Part shown: positions 27,801 to 41,030 of the stretch, one piece after another
Layout of the letters: the number at the start of each line of letters is the position of its first letter
Numbering within the stretch: the stretch's first letter is position 1
NCBI GenBank assembly: GCA_030141605.1
Contig: JAQGDQ010000018.1
Location: forward strand, 126,001-190,000
From: Tubiluchus corallicola
Lineage: Eukaryota; Priapulida; Priapulimorpha; Priapulimorphida; Tubiluchidae
Direction of reading: 5' to 3'
DNA: 64,000 bases
Made by a program: the position numbers and the translations under genes
Notes under the pieces: model-generated
Database searches by the model: none
What the model saw: only the letters and a program-made list of their open reading frames with translations
Told to the model about the DNA's origin: nothing

Positions 27801-30800
27801 TTTTCCAAAAATAAAAGTATTGTAAATATTAGCAATATGGGTTGTTATTGCTCATGGAAAAGAAGCGGCTAATTTACTGTTAAGCTGTTATACTCAGAGG
27901 TCTGCTTTTGCTGATATGATTAACGCAGCATAAATCTTGGTACTCATAAATTGCGAGAACAATTTTAATTTTGTTTACCGAGGTAGGTAAAGTAGATATT
28001 ATGCAAAGTAGATTTAACTATTTGTAGATGATGAATAAAGTAGATGATAGCACTTTTATGTGCTGCATAGTACTGCAAGGTGCTACTGCAAAATGTAAAT
28101 TAAAGGTAGACATGAAAAGGTGTTCAGGTGTAATCAAGTAGCAAAATTTAAATAAGGATATACATGTATTTTAAATGTATAGAAATGTATATAAAACATT
28201 TATTTTAGTAATTGCAAATCTTTTTATAGATAAACCCAGCAAACCTAATAATCTAAAGGTTAAAGAAACTACACGTGATTCTGTAACGCTTACCTGGGAT
28301 GAACCTGAAGATAATGGTGGAAGTGAAATTAATGGTAAATATGATCGCACATGCTGTTAAAAATAGATTTATTATTATTGCTTTTTTCTTTCAACAGATA
28401 TAGCAAGATTTAACAAGCTATTGAAATTTTCTAACTTTATCAACTGCTTTTAGCAAAGTTTCGGCTTCATTTTTCTTTTTTATATAATTACTTTAAGTGA
28501 CATTATACTATATCAGGAATGTGTAGCTTTCATTATAACTTCTGAAACAGCATAGAAAGTATGTACATCTATGGTTATAAAAATTTAGCCGTTACGATTG
28601 TAATATTTAGTATGTTTCCTTTCTTTTATTCGTCAACTGTTGCTGTGCAAAGTGCAATAGCAAATTTTCTAGCTTTAATGTAGAAACTGGTGCAAGATGG
28701 ACATATTGTTGGTGTCACCACATGTGATTATTTAACATTGACGTTTGATCAATTCACACTTTTTGTTTCACCACTTTCAGAATATATAATAGAAAAGAGA
28801 GATTTGAAGCGTCAGTCCTTTCAAAATGCTGGCCGCACCAATGATACGGAATTCACTGTTTCTGATTTAATTGAGGGTAATAAGTACAAGTTTAAAGTTA
28901 TGGCTGAGAACAGGAAGGGACTAGGAGAGCCAGCAGAAACTGTCCATGCAGTTGAAGCTAAAGACATGTTCAGTAAGTGTATCATTGCTGTACAAATTGT
29001 GTTCAAGTGATGTGAAACATGTTTAGTAATAGCAAATAAGATACAGTAGTTGTAATTAATAGCATAACTAGTTACTGCATGAGCTTAAATTGTTGTAATT
29101 CATGCGTAAATTCACTGTATAAAAATCTGTACAAAAATTATTACACATGGTTTACTAGTGTTTTTAAATAAAGTTTTTTTATTGTGTTCTCTTGCAATGT
29201 AATATGAAAGGTGGAAAAAATAGTATTTTTAAGAAATTTGAACTACTTTGGTATTAAAATCTTGCATAGTAATTTTTTTCAGAATTAAGTGTGCCAAGTA
29301 AAATTTTATATAAAGTGTTATCTTATCTTCACAGTATTTCCTATCATATATAATGAAAATGTTTGCATTTGTTTATAAGGCAATATGCATTACGCACATT
29401 GCTATCCATTCACACTTCATGTTATCATCAAAGTATATATTCCATATATTTTCAAGCTCTTTATTTTCCAGCTGAGCCTGATATTCCTCCTGGAAAACCA
29501 CGGGTAGGAAATATTACTCCAGACTCTTGCAGTGTTTCATGGCAACCTCCAGAAAATGATGGTGGTTCTCCCATTCTTGGCTACATTGTTGAGAAACGTG
29601 CAAGCTATAGTCCACGTTGGACTAAAGTCAACAAGCAACCAGTGGATGACACACACTTGAAAATTCTGGGTAAATTTTATTTTTTTGCTAAGTTATGTGT
29701 CAGACGTTGAAATAGTTCCCTGGTGTAATCAAAGAGACTATGTTGTTGTTAAGATAAACTATCCCTGTGAATGTTTTTGTATTGCTGTTATCATTACGAA
29801 TATGAAAGAATGTTTTAGTAATAAAACTGTGCAAAGCAGCAGCATTGTATGGCATATATTGACAGACATTGTTGTACATTTATTTATTCCTGTGACACTT
29901 TTTTATTAGTAGGTTTTATAAACAAATTTGTAACATATAGTTTGGCTGTACTGAAAAAAAGTTAAATTTTCTCTAAGAAACTTGCTATGAGTTACTATTT
30001 TAAGTAATTTATTGCATTACAGATCTGATTGAGGGTGAGGAATATGAGTTTCGAGTATCGGCAGTCAACAAGGTTGGAACAGGAGGGCCAGGACTTTCTT
30101 CTGATATTATTGTAGCTCAGACATGCGAAAGTGAGCTTGCTATTTATAACATTTTAAATATTCTATTAACAAGATCTATTGCTTTAAATGTATACATGCT
30201 TATACATCGCCAAAGTTACGAAAAATATTTTCATCATGCCATTGCACGACTGTGTTTGGGTGATATAATTATTATAGGCCTATAATGTAATGTTATCAAT
30301 TTTAATCAAATTGTATCAATTTTAGTGGTTTTTATAGCCTTGTCTTACAGTTATCACTTACAGATGAGTGGCTATAGGAGTTATCAAAAAGTGTCTATTA
30401 AATGAGTTTCTGTATAAAGATGAATAACATCAAAATTTGTAAAAACTAAGACTTTGCACTGGTGCTACTTAGAAAACATACGTAGATAGCGAACACTAAC
30501 TAGTCTGGAATGCGAATTCTCTGGTTTCGTGTGATATACAGAGCTGGAGTTGTCAAGTTTATAGTTTCTGATTATGTTTTTGGCCACAGCATAATAATGC
30601 AGACCCTTTTATACTGAGTTATTTGCAAGCAGGCAGCATTACGCTTGTTACACACACACAGCTGTGCAACCAAGAATAACCAGTTAACTGCATATAACAC
30701 AGGTGCAAAAACATATGACATGAATGGGAACAGCAACAACATCAAGGCAAAGAGGCTTATTTATAGGCGACGTCACAAGCAAGTAGCCAAAACAGTCTTT

Positions 30801-33800
30801 TTTTGCTAAAAATTTGTCCTGATTATTTATGTCACCCTTGCAGAAGTCTAGTTATACTGTAGTTTTCCATCCTGTGTGTATTGTGATGCCGCTATATACG
30901 GAATGTGAAGTGTTATTTTGATGTATTACAACATCAAGTATAAAAACCATAATGATTGAAATAATTAATATTACATTTTGTGCCAGTTTTTTTATACTAG
31001 ATAACATTCATCTAAACGAAAATACTTCAGCATAGTAATTTTGAATTCTCTTTGTAGTGCCTCCTCATGCGCAAGTAGATGATAAATTTTTGGAAGATGG
31101 AGTTCAGGTGAAAAAAGGAGATACATTGATTTTGGAGATACCTTATCATTCCATGCCACCACCGGAAGTGTCTTGGACTGTTCCAGTTCTTGATGAAGAG
31201 CGTGTCAAGGTATTATGAAATCTCAAATTTCTTAAATATTTTGTACTTGTGCATGTACAGAGTTAAGTCTTAGCAAGTCTATGGCTATTGGCAAACTCCT
31301 ATGTGTTACAGTTAGATATTTAAATTTTTCCTCCAAAGATAAGAAATTTGATTAGTCAGTTTAAGCAAATTTTGTTTGTGACTTATTACAGATAGAAGCA
31401 GATGAAGACAAAACAGTGATTACAATAGAAGATGTTCTTCCGGAAGATGCAGGACCATATAAACTCAAAATGAAGAACCCATTTGGTGCAGAAGAATTAT
31501 GCATACCCGTTACTGTGATAGGTGAGTTAAGCAACAAATATAACATATGTGACTGACTGACATTTCAAATTAACTGTGCATAGCAAAGGTGTATGAAGTG
31601 AAATTGCTGAATTTTGTTATATATATATATATTGTAGATACACCAGAACCTCCTGTAGATGTTAGAATTATCGATATCAATGAAAACAAAGCTGTAATAG
31701 AGTGGGATGAACCTGAGGACAAAGGTGGTGCTGACATAATAGACTATGTTGTTGAAGTGTAAGTAGATAAACATAATTATCTAAATCAGCAGAACCATCC
31801 ATTTGAAATAATGACCTGCTTTTCTTTAGTGATACAAGAAATAAGTATCTCGTTACTAAACATTAAAAATTAAAGACGCTGCAATAGTGTCAAAATCAAT
31901 TTTTGTCAAATGTAATATTAACAAAGTGTCGGTTTTGATTTTATAAAGAAATATATTTGTAATTTGAGTTATATAACTTATATATTATGAAATGCTATTT
32001 AACTGGTATACTAAGATCTAAAACACAATGAACTAAATAAATGGTTACAAGAGAGGATTACCCATTTACCTGTTAATAACTCTTGTACCCGTTATAAAAT
32101 ACTGGCTATTAACTTGCAGATTTTTAAGACAAGTTTGTATGCTTTCCTGAATTTCTGCCTGAGAGCCACACAAAAATACCTGTTCTTTCCTTTTCCTTAT
32201 TGTGCCCTTCTGCTAGTTCTATAGTTTCGGCAATCATGATTACAACATATTTTTATTATGATGAACGTAATAAACTTATTTGAAGGATAAAACACACAAA
32301 AGACTTTCTAATAATTTTTCTACATCGAGTCTTCATTTCAATTCTAGTTTTTAATGCAGTATTCTGTACAAAAATTTGAAAAACCTTGAAATAGAAAATT
32401 GCTATAAAACATTGCATTGTGTATTCTAGAATGGATGAGGATGTTCAAAAGTGGAAAAAAGTAACAAAAACCAAGCAGATGCGTACTGTAGTCGAACCGC
32501 TAGAAGAAGGACATGAATATGTATTCCGTGTTTATGCAGAAAATATTGCAGGACCAAGCAGTGAAGCAACCGAGAGTGAGATGGTTCAAGCTAAAGCTGT
32601 ACCTGGTAAACATTAGTTTTGGAATTTTTAATCTAATGTACTTGTTGGTAAACAACTGGTCACTTGCTGACTGCGAAAATTAGAAATTTTCTGTTTTGTG
32701 TGTCAGTTGTTGATATTGCGTAGAAATATGACCCATTTCTCTATGTTTTTCTTGGTTTTTCACACAATAAAGCAAGTATTTTAATTTGTAGATGTCCTTT
32801 ACAAGATTAATCTACAGGTATAAAGCTCTTTAAATTTTAGTTGGCAAAATTTTGTTGGATGGGATTCTGCGTTATAAACTTAACTAAAGAAGATTGAAAT
32901 TAAGCTATATTGGGTGGTGCAGAAAAAAATGTGCCAAAGTTCTTCACAGCATAATATTACAGTACATTAACTTTTAGCTGCGAAAGTTTTATAGTTCCAG
33001 TAGTTTTCAAATTATGGCCAAAAAACTTTTGCATGTTCAAAATTTAAATGAACGAACAATGTCAACTAATCGTCAATTGAAAAACAGCCATGTTGACATG
33101 TAAAGCACTCAATATGTAACAGCAAAGCAACAAAGAAATCAACCAATTACATCATAGTTTGCACTATAGAAGATGAAGCACTGATTAAGATGTTTGGATG
33201 TCTCTCAAAGAGACAGTGTATAATAGTTGCATAGAGAGTTGCATTCAGAGGAACTAAAGGCAAAAATTGTTGAGTATTGAGATCAAAAACCACTTAAAGA
33301 AGTGAGAAGCTATATCAGCTATTTGGAAGCAACACTTTCATTTAGGTGCATTGAAAATTGTGGACACCTAAAGCACTTGCTATTCGTTTTAACAATGATG
33401 ACTTGTAAGATTGTTTCTGGCATTTATTTTTTAAAATCTGTGTATGTTTGGAAAAATCTAAGGCAATGACCTAAAATTTTTGGTGCTTCTATATAGGCAT
33501 CTGTAAGCTCAACTTGGTAATTTTTCAGCTGTTTTGTTATTTTTTGTCTTGCAATATCGTGATCAAAACTTGGGCACATTTTCTTTGCGCCACCTGATAT
33601 ATAATGGATAGTTATATGAATAACTGGCTTTCACTGTAGTACAAACTTTGATTTAAAAACCAACTGGTGTAACAAATATTTTGAAATTCTTACAGACTTC
33701 TTTGCTATAATGGAAATGGTTGTGTGCAATTTTTTTAAAAAGAAAAGTTTGAAGTACAGACAAGATCAGACCCAGACAAGTCCTGAATGACTGATTCATG

Positions 33801-36800
33801 AAGTCCTCAGCAGCTTTAATTAACTAATACCTGCCACTATTTGTCAGGATCTTTTTCAGGTAGCACTCTTATGACTTCAACATGTCAATCTCTCACCTAA
33901 TTTCTGCAATTCTATCTTTTGACAGCTGCACCACATGCACTGCTTGATGATAAAATGAAAGAAGAAATAAAAATCAAAGCTGGAGAAACTTTGAGGCTGG
34001 AAGTTCCATTCGTTGGTCATCCGCCTCCCGAAGTGGAGTGGCTGATACGTGACCATCTACCAGAAGATAAACGAAAATGCACGGCAAGTTTCGTCTTTTT
34101 GAGTTACCCTTGCTTTTTAATTGTTTGTTTATACCCATTAGTGTCGTCTTACTATTTTTCTTCTTTTTATATCACTAGTATTTGTGCACTTTAGGTGGAC
34201 ACAACTAAAGGCAGTACTGTCCTCACTGTACCTTACGTAAAGAAAGCCGATGAAGGTGATTATACTGTACGATTATCAAATGAAATGGGAGAAGAGGTCG
34301 TACCACTGCGTGTATTTGTGCTAGGTAATAAAATCTTTATTTCATCTGCACGTGTTGTGTCTCGATTGGTGCAGGTTAGTTTTGAAGCTTTTCGCAAGTA
34401 TAATTTTATATGATCATCATGTTTCATGGAAGCAATGTACTTTTTCAAATAAACTAAAAATAATGAACTTTAGGAACTTCACACTCAATTTACATACAGC
34501 ATTTTTTCTCATACTATATTTTACTTTAAAAATAGTTCACTTATACTATAATTTTGTTTAATTTAGTTGTACATTTGTGAAGTTATTAAAGAATTTTATT
34601 TTTTAGTTTATTTAAAAAGTTGATTGCTTCTACGAAACATTGTGATCAAATAAACTATTGAATCAATATACTGTTTAGTTATGCTTGATTGTAGACTGAA
34701 TGCTGCTTTAGATTCTGCATTACAACATGAATATCACTGGAAAGGGAGAGTATCATCTGCAAAAAAGCTATACCAGAAAGTAAAAAACACTTGATACAAA
34801 CAGGGCAAATCATAACATTGTCTAAACTGAAGAAATAAAAAGGTAAAAGTAACTATAAAAAGTAACCATAACAAAATTAGGAATGAATGGATGGAGCATA
34901 TCAGAACACTTGTTCAACAAGGCATCCTGATGAATCTGATCAAATTTGAAGAAAATGATGCTCTCTGAAAATCATTTTTAGTCTGCCAAGAAATCTCAGG
35001 AAATTTCTAGAACGGAGAAAATGATCAAACTCTAAATGCCTTTCATGCCTGCAATGAAAGCCTTTTTTCAGGTTTTAAACAACTGTAAAACAATGCCAAA
35101 AGGGGGTTTATACACCTGGAGGCATAACACTCTGCTGAACCATGTATATAAATTCGTTAAACCATGTTGTTCCTTCGATTCCATACCAGCAGGGATTTTC
35201 TGTGATATGGAAAACCGCAAAGCAGGGCATTCAGCCATTTAAAAAACTAAAGCATTTTTAATGATAATCAGAATAAAGCATTCATTTATTAAATCTTTAC
35301 GTAATGACCAAAGTAAGTTGACCATTGTCTCATCAGGGCCAATATTTTATTCAAAATCTGAGAAAGCCTTGGAACAAGATCAGACTGCTAGAATTTAACA
35401 ACTAGAGTTCTTAGAATCAATCATTGCTAGTAGATTAAACATCTAGTTTTTTATCATTCAAAATTGCTTTTCTCAATACTTTAGTTATTATACATTTTAG
35501 CTCATCTTATTTACTATCTTAACTTAGTATTGACATTGCTCACAAATCACTGTTTTTTATTACCTGTGTCTATAATCTGCGTCTTTTATGTTTTGTGCTT
35601 GTATGTCTTTTATGCTGTCGTTATCAACTGATTACAATTGTATTGTGTATAGTACAGGTATATCTTAAAGTTGCATATAACTTGTTATTAAATTTTAAAT
35701 ATATAACATGAATAAATAAATTATTATCTGTTTTCTAAGCTAAACAAAGTGTTAGTACAAGATGTGAATTTGTGATTGAATGCACCCATACATACATTTG
35801 TTTTGAATATTTTGCATTATAATAACTACCAATAACATCCTACCAACTTAGAAGTAAAATTCAAAGTCGGGTATACAATGGTGACCCTCAGAAGTACAGA
35901 ATTGTCAAGCCAATCAACAAGACTTTTAGTGCTAGTGGGGGAAGTGTCCTAACAAGATAAAAATAACATCACATAATAAACAATGTACAAAAGCTGATAA
36001 ATTGCTAGCGGTGTTCTCGTGATGATTAATGCACATTTAAAGCAAACAAATGTGTGTTTGCACTTGGCTTCATTGCAAAAAAGTACTTTTTTACTATATG
36101 TGCTTTGTGTATTATATAGATAAGCCATCAGCTCCAAATAGTGTGCAAGTGACCGATGTTAAAAAAGACAACATTACAATAGCTTGGGATGAGCCAGAAT
36201 CTGACGGAGGCTGTCCCATTAAAGGTAACAAGAACGTCCTGTTAGCTATTTTAGTTTTTCATTGTTTTTTTATTTATTTCAACATACTAGATGCTATATG
36301 AAATATGGAAACATGTAATTAACATATAGATATATCAGCAACATGAGGCTGGAAAAATTAAAACTAATGCTTTGTAGAACTGCTTGTAGCAATTGAAGTT
36401 GTACACTATTTACAACTGTGAATTATCTAGCACTCGTAAAAATTGTATAATGTAAAGCAATCAAGATGCTCACAATGTAACTTTTTGTTTGAATATTTAA
36501 ATAAATAGTAATTACATTGTAAAAATGGATGGATTTAATCGTACATCTGTATAAATATACATTTGCATGTAAATCTTTTCCTAAGGCAGCATGTACACGC
36601 TTTTCTTGTATAACTTTAAAATGAGATATATTGTGTTTTACAAAAATAAGTGAAGTACATCGTATTATAACTATAACATACTGACAGTACACGTAGTTAT
36701 TTTTTTATCAGATTTATTTAGGGAAGATTCGGTTGAAAACTTTTTTATTCTGATTCGCTTTTAGGGCTACAAAGTGCTGGCTGGTTTTGTAGTGTGTTAT

Positions 36801-39800
36801 ATTTTTATTTTGTAAATTACGATTATATACTCATCTGTGTTCTGTTTCAACTCTTGTTATGCGTTGATGGAAACAATTGCTTTTTTTGAAAAAGGCCAAT
36901 GATTTTAAAAAGCTGTTTGATTTTAGTTGCTGCTTACTGCTTTTGGCTCTTTTATTTAATTATTTTCATCAAGGTTACACAGTGGAGAAAATGGACGAGC
37001 AAACTGGTCGATGGGAAACAGTGACTACAACTAAGAAGACAGAATATACTATCCCTAGCCTCATTGAAGGGCATAGCTATCACTTTGGTGTTAGTGCAGT
37101 TAATGAAGTGGGTGCAAGTGCACCAACAGAAACTGATGAAGCTATAAAGGCAATGAGGACACCGGGTATCTGTCAATTTCTGCATGGCTTTTTTTCATTT
37201 TTATGGTCATTATCGACCTATTTAAGTATTTTATTTATTAGAATACTGCTCTAAAGCTTGAACTCACTTTGTTATCACTAAACAGAAAATAAATAGAACA
37301 TGTCAATTTATACATTTATTTAAAATTCAATTGCTTGTCTGTAGATAATTGGATGTCAGTTTTTTGATGCCTACACCTGGTAAAGCAAAAGACAAATTTC
37401 CAGTAATTTTGGTAGTTATAACGTGTGGGAGAGATTGGAAGTAAAGCTTAAGTTCGCTAATGTATCCGTCTTGAGATTTACACCTTGCAGCATATTCTTC
37501 CTCAAAGAACATAGTGATTCTTAACCTGAAATGTGTTACATTTCTAACACTTAAAAGTTAATTATATTCTTAACTCATTTGCAGCTTCTAACCTAATTAT
37601 TCAGAAATGCTACATTATTCTTTGTACTTAAACTACTTTCTGATGTAAAAGAACTCATTTTTTGTTTAGATTAATAGCACTAATTGCTATTAAGAATTTT
37701 CTTTTACATAGAGCCAGCTAAACTAAAAGTGGATGACGAACTTAAACAAGGTGTAAAACTTAGGGAAGGAGAAAACCTTAGACTGGAAATACCCTTTAGC
37801 GGAAGCCCTATACCAGAATTTGTATTCAAGAAAGATGGCAATTCTATGCCCAGCAAAGCCAAAGTAAGTTGATCAGTAGCAGCTGCTTATTTTTGCTTTA
37901 ATTGTACAACTGTGAAAATCAATACAGCCAAATTAGTAGTTCCATAAAAAGCCCTGAGATCTTTTAAAAGGAATTTGTTACTTGTAAGTCACGCAGCATT
38001 CTAAGGAAAGTGATTACACATATATTTAATGGGAAAGAACTTGTTTTTAAGCTGGTCAGATGCAAGATTGCTTTCAAAGAACTTTAAAAAATTTAGCAAG
38101 AGTATCGCTGCAGTGTAGAGTTAGTTTGTGGAACTAACATGAAGTATAATACATTTGGGTACATATTTTTACCAGGTGACTGTTTACGATGATAAAGCTG
38201 TAATAGAAGTCAAACGTATTAACACTGATGATGAAGGTGTGTATGAAATAAATGCATCGAACGACCTGGGTGATGATTCAATTGAAATCCCTGTAAGCGT
38301 TGTTGATAAACCTGGTGTACCACAAAACTTAGAGGTACCAGAAACGACAACTGATTCAGTAACTTTGCAGTGGGAGGAACCAGAAAAAGATGGAGGAACT
38401 CCTGTTACTTGTAAGTTTTAAATAAAATTCAATAAATTTCTTCAATAGTTTATATATGAAGTGTGAAAAAATATGAATGAGAAATTACTTATACATAATT
38501 TTAATTGCAAGTTTCCTCATTGGTGATGGAGTGAACCCTCAATTTATTAAATTTTTTTATTCCATGTATGACCAAAAAAATAAATTTGAGAACTAACTAA
38601 CACTAAATTGAACCTGAGACAGTTGGGCTATTATTCAGTGTGTCCAGCTACACTTGATTACTAATTAATTAGATGATTTTTGATTAATTTTGAGCGTAGT
38701 CAAAAGTCAGACATCTTTTTTTAATGATGATGATGACGACAACAGTGACAATAACGATGACAATTTTAATGGTGACGGTAATAATGATGTCATTGACTAT
38801 ATAAAAATTTAACGTCTACTGACCATATCTGTTATAATATTGTACTTCAGCATACCTCATAGAGAAGAGAGATGCCAGACGACAAATATGGAGTGAAGTA
38901 ACATCAACACCTGAACTGACTTACAAAATACTAGGATTAATTGAGGGAAATAAATATCATTTCCGTGTCAGTGCTAGAAATAAAGTCGGGACTGGTGAAC
39001 CAGTAGAAACAACACGGCCTATTGTGGCCAAGAACATGTGGGGTAAGTGACAACAAGTTTGTTTTATGATTTTAGTTACAAGGATTAGCAAACTCTGGAC
39101 CAATTCTCCGATTTAAAGTGCTTAGTAAGGGCCATCATTCAGACGCTGCCTATTTTTTTCAAACATGGTCATAGTAAAGTTTTCTTGGTGTTGTTCTGTA
39201 GTTTAACCCTCTTTTTTGTCTAGTTCTCCTTTTACAAACTTGACTTTAACTCATATGCCAGCGAATGAGGCTTGGACTCTAGTGAGGACTCAATTTCTTC
39301 ACTGGTGGTGCCGGTGAGATAAAATTGGTTGACTGCTGCAATCCATGACCCATTCATTTTTGTTGATTAATCAACTTAGTATAAAGTCATAAAAAGTCGC
39401 TAGTTATGTTTTAGAATGATTATTTAACTTTGTTCAGCTTGATTCAGTTTTTAATTTTATGCTGCACTTTTTATTAGATGCACCAGATGCCCCAGCTCCT
39501 CCTAGTATAAGCAGCATGACAACAGAATCATGTGTTGTTTCTTGGCAACCGCCTAAAAACGATGGTGGTGCTCCAGTCACTGGATATTATTTAGAGAAAA
39601 GAGCAGGTAACATCAAATATATGAAATCTGTTAATTTCATTTTTTAGTATGTTCCGGGATGGCGAGGAGCTGACTGTGAAAATGGGGGTTCATGTCCATC
39701 CTTTTGTCCACCTGTCTGCTGTCCTCAATTAGTATTTTTCTCATGTTTATGCAACAAATGATCCGATTAACATCAAACTTGGGTGAACGAATGACTTTTT

Positions 39801-40936
39801 GGGAGATGCCACACAACCTCTTACAATAAAATCCATGACTTTCAGTGTTACTCTTAGTTAATTAGCTAATTAATTTTAAAAACCTAAAATGTTGAAATTA
39901 TTCATTCGCTATACAGGATTTAGAAACATATATCCATCAACTGTCCGAGCGATTTTTGTCATTTTTTCGTTCATAAGAACAGATGGCCTTTAATTTTCAA
40001 TATCATACATTTCTGAATGACTTAAAGGCTTAAAGGAAGTGACAGAAGGATACCACCTAAAACTGTTGAATGACTTAATGAAACTGATGGAAAGGCAGCA
40101 TCGGAAATGTATTTCTAAAATTTGTACATTTTTGCCAAGGTAGACCTTCATTTTAAGAGCCTAGAACTGACAGTGTTCATAATTTATAATTAATAATAAC
40201 ATTTTGCAATATTGATTATAATATTTATTTGGGTTAAATTAAGGTTACAGTCCGCGATGGAGCAAGGTGAATCGGCAGCCTATTAATGACACAGAATTCA
40301 TGGTGGATGACCTGATTGAGGATGAGGAATACGAATTCCGAGTGGCAGCAGAGAATAAAGGTGGTGTGGGAGAATATAGCAGACCATCCGAACGAATGCA
40401 GGCAAAAGAACATAAAAGTATCTTTTTATGCTTTCTCATAATAATAATTGATTTCTACATTTAATGGAATTTGAATGATAATAAGAATTTCTTGTTCTAG
40501 TAGACCTCTAGAAAATTGTTGAATGTGATCTACTTATTCTGTATTTACTTATGAAAATAAATACATTGTGCACACATTATACTACCGAGCTAACTAATAA
40601 TTAACATAGAATGTGTCTTATCATTCTAGAATGCACTTAATCAGATTCATTTAACTTTTATTTAGCCAGTTTCTTTGATTATTTGATTCAGATTAGCACC
40701 AATTATATATTGTGGTAAAATTTAGCTAGTCAAGCTGCTCGACATTGAAAACTTTTACTCGTATGATTTTCCTCGTAAGTTGAAGTACATGCTTCCTTTT
40801 TTTGCATCGCTAGTTCTTATTTAAATGTAAGAAACTTAGAAGTGCTAGCAAAAGCTCACTTTGACATTTGCATTGCTGCTAGCTGCACTCGTAAACTCAT
40901 TTTGGTCGAAGTGCAACTCTTCTTTGCTCTCTCTTT

Positions 40937-41030
<94 letters not shown>

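Noticed and set aside
33000-33560. Transposase coding remnant inside the TA-flanked element
   Set aside because: Fragments in all frames are too short and broken to assign to a transposase.
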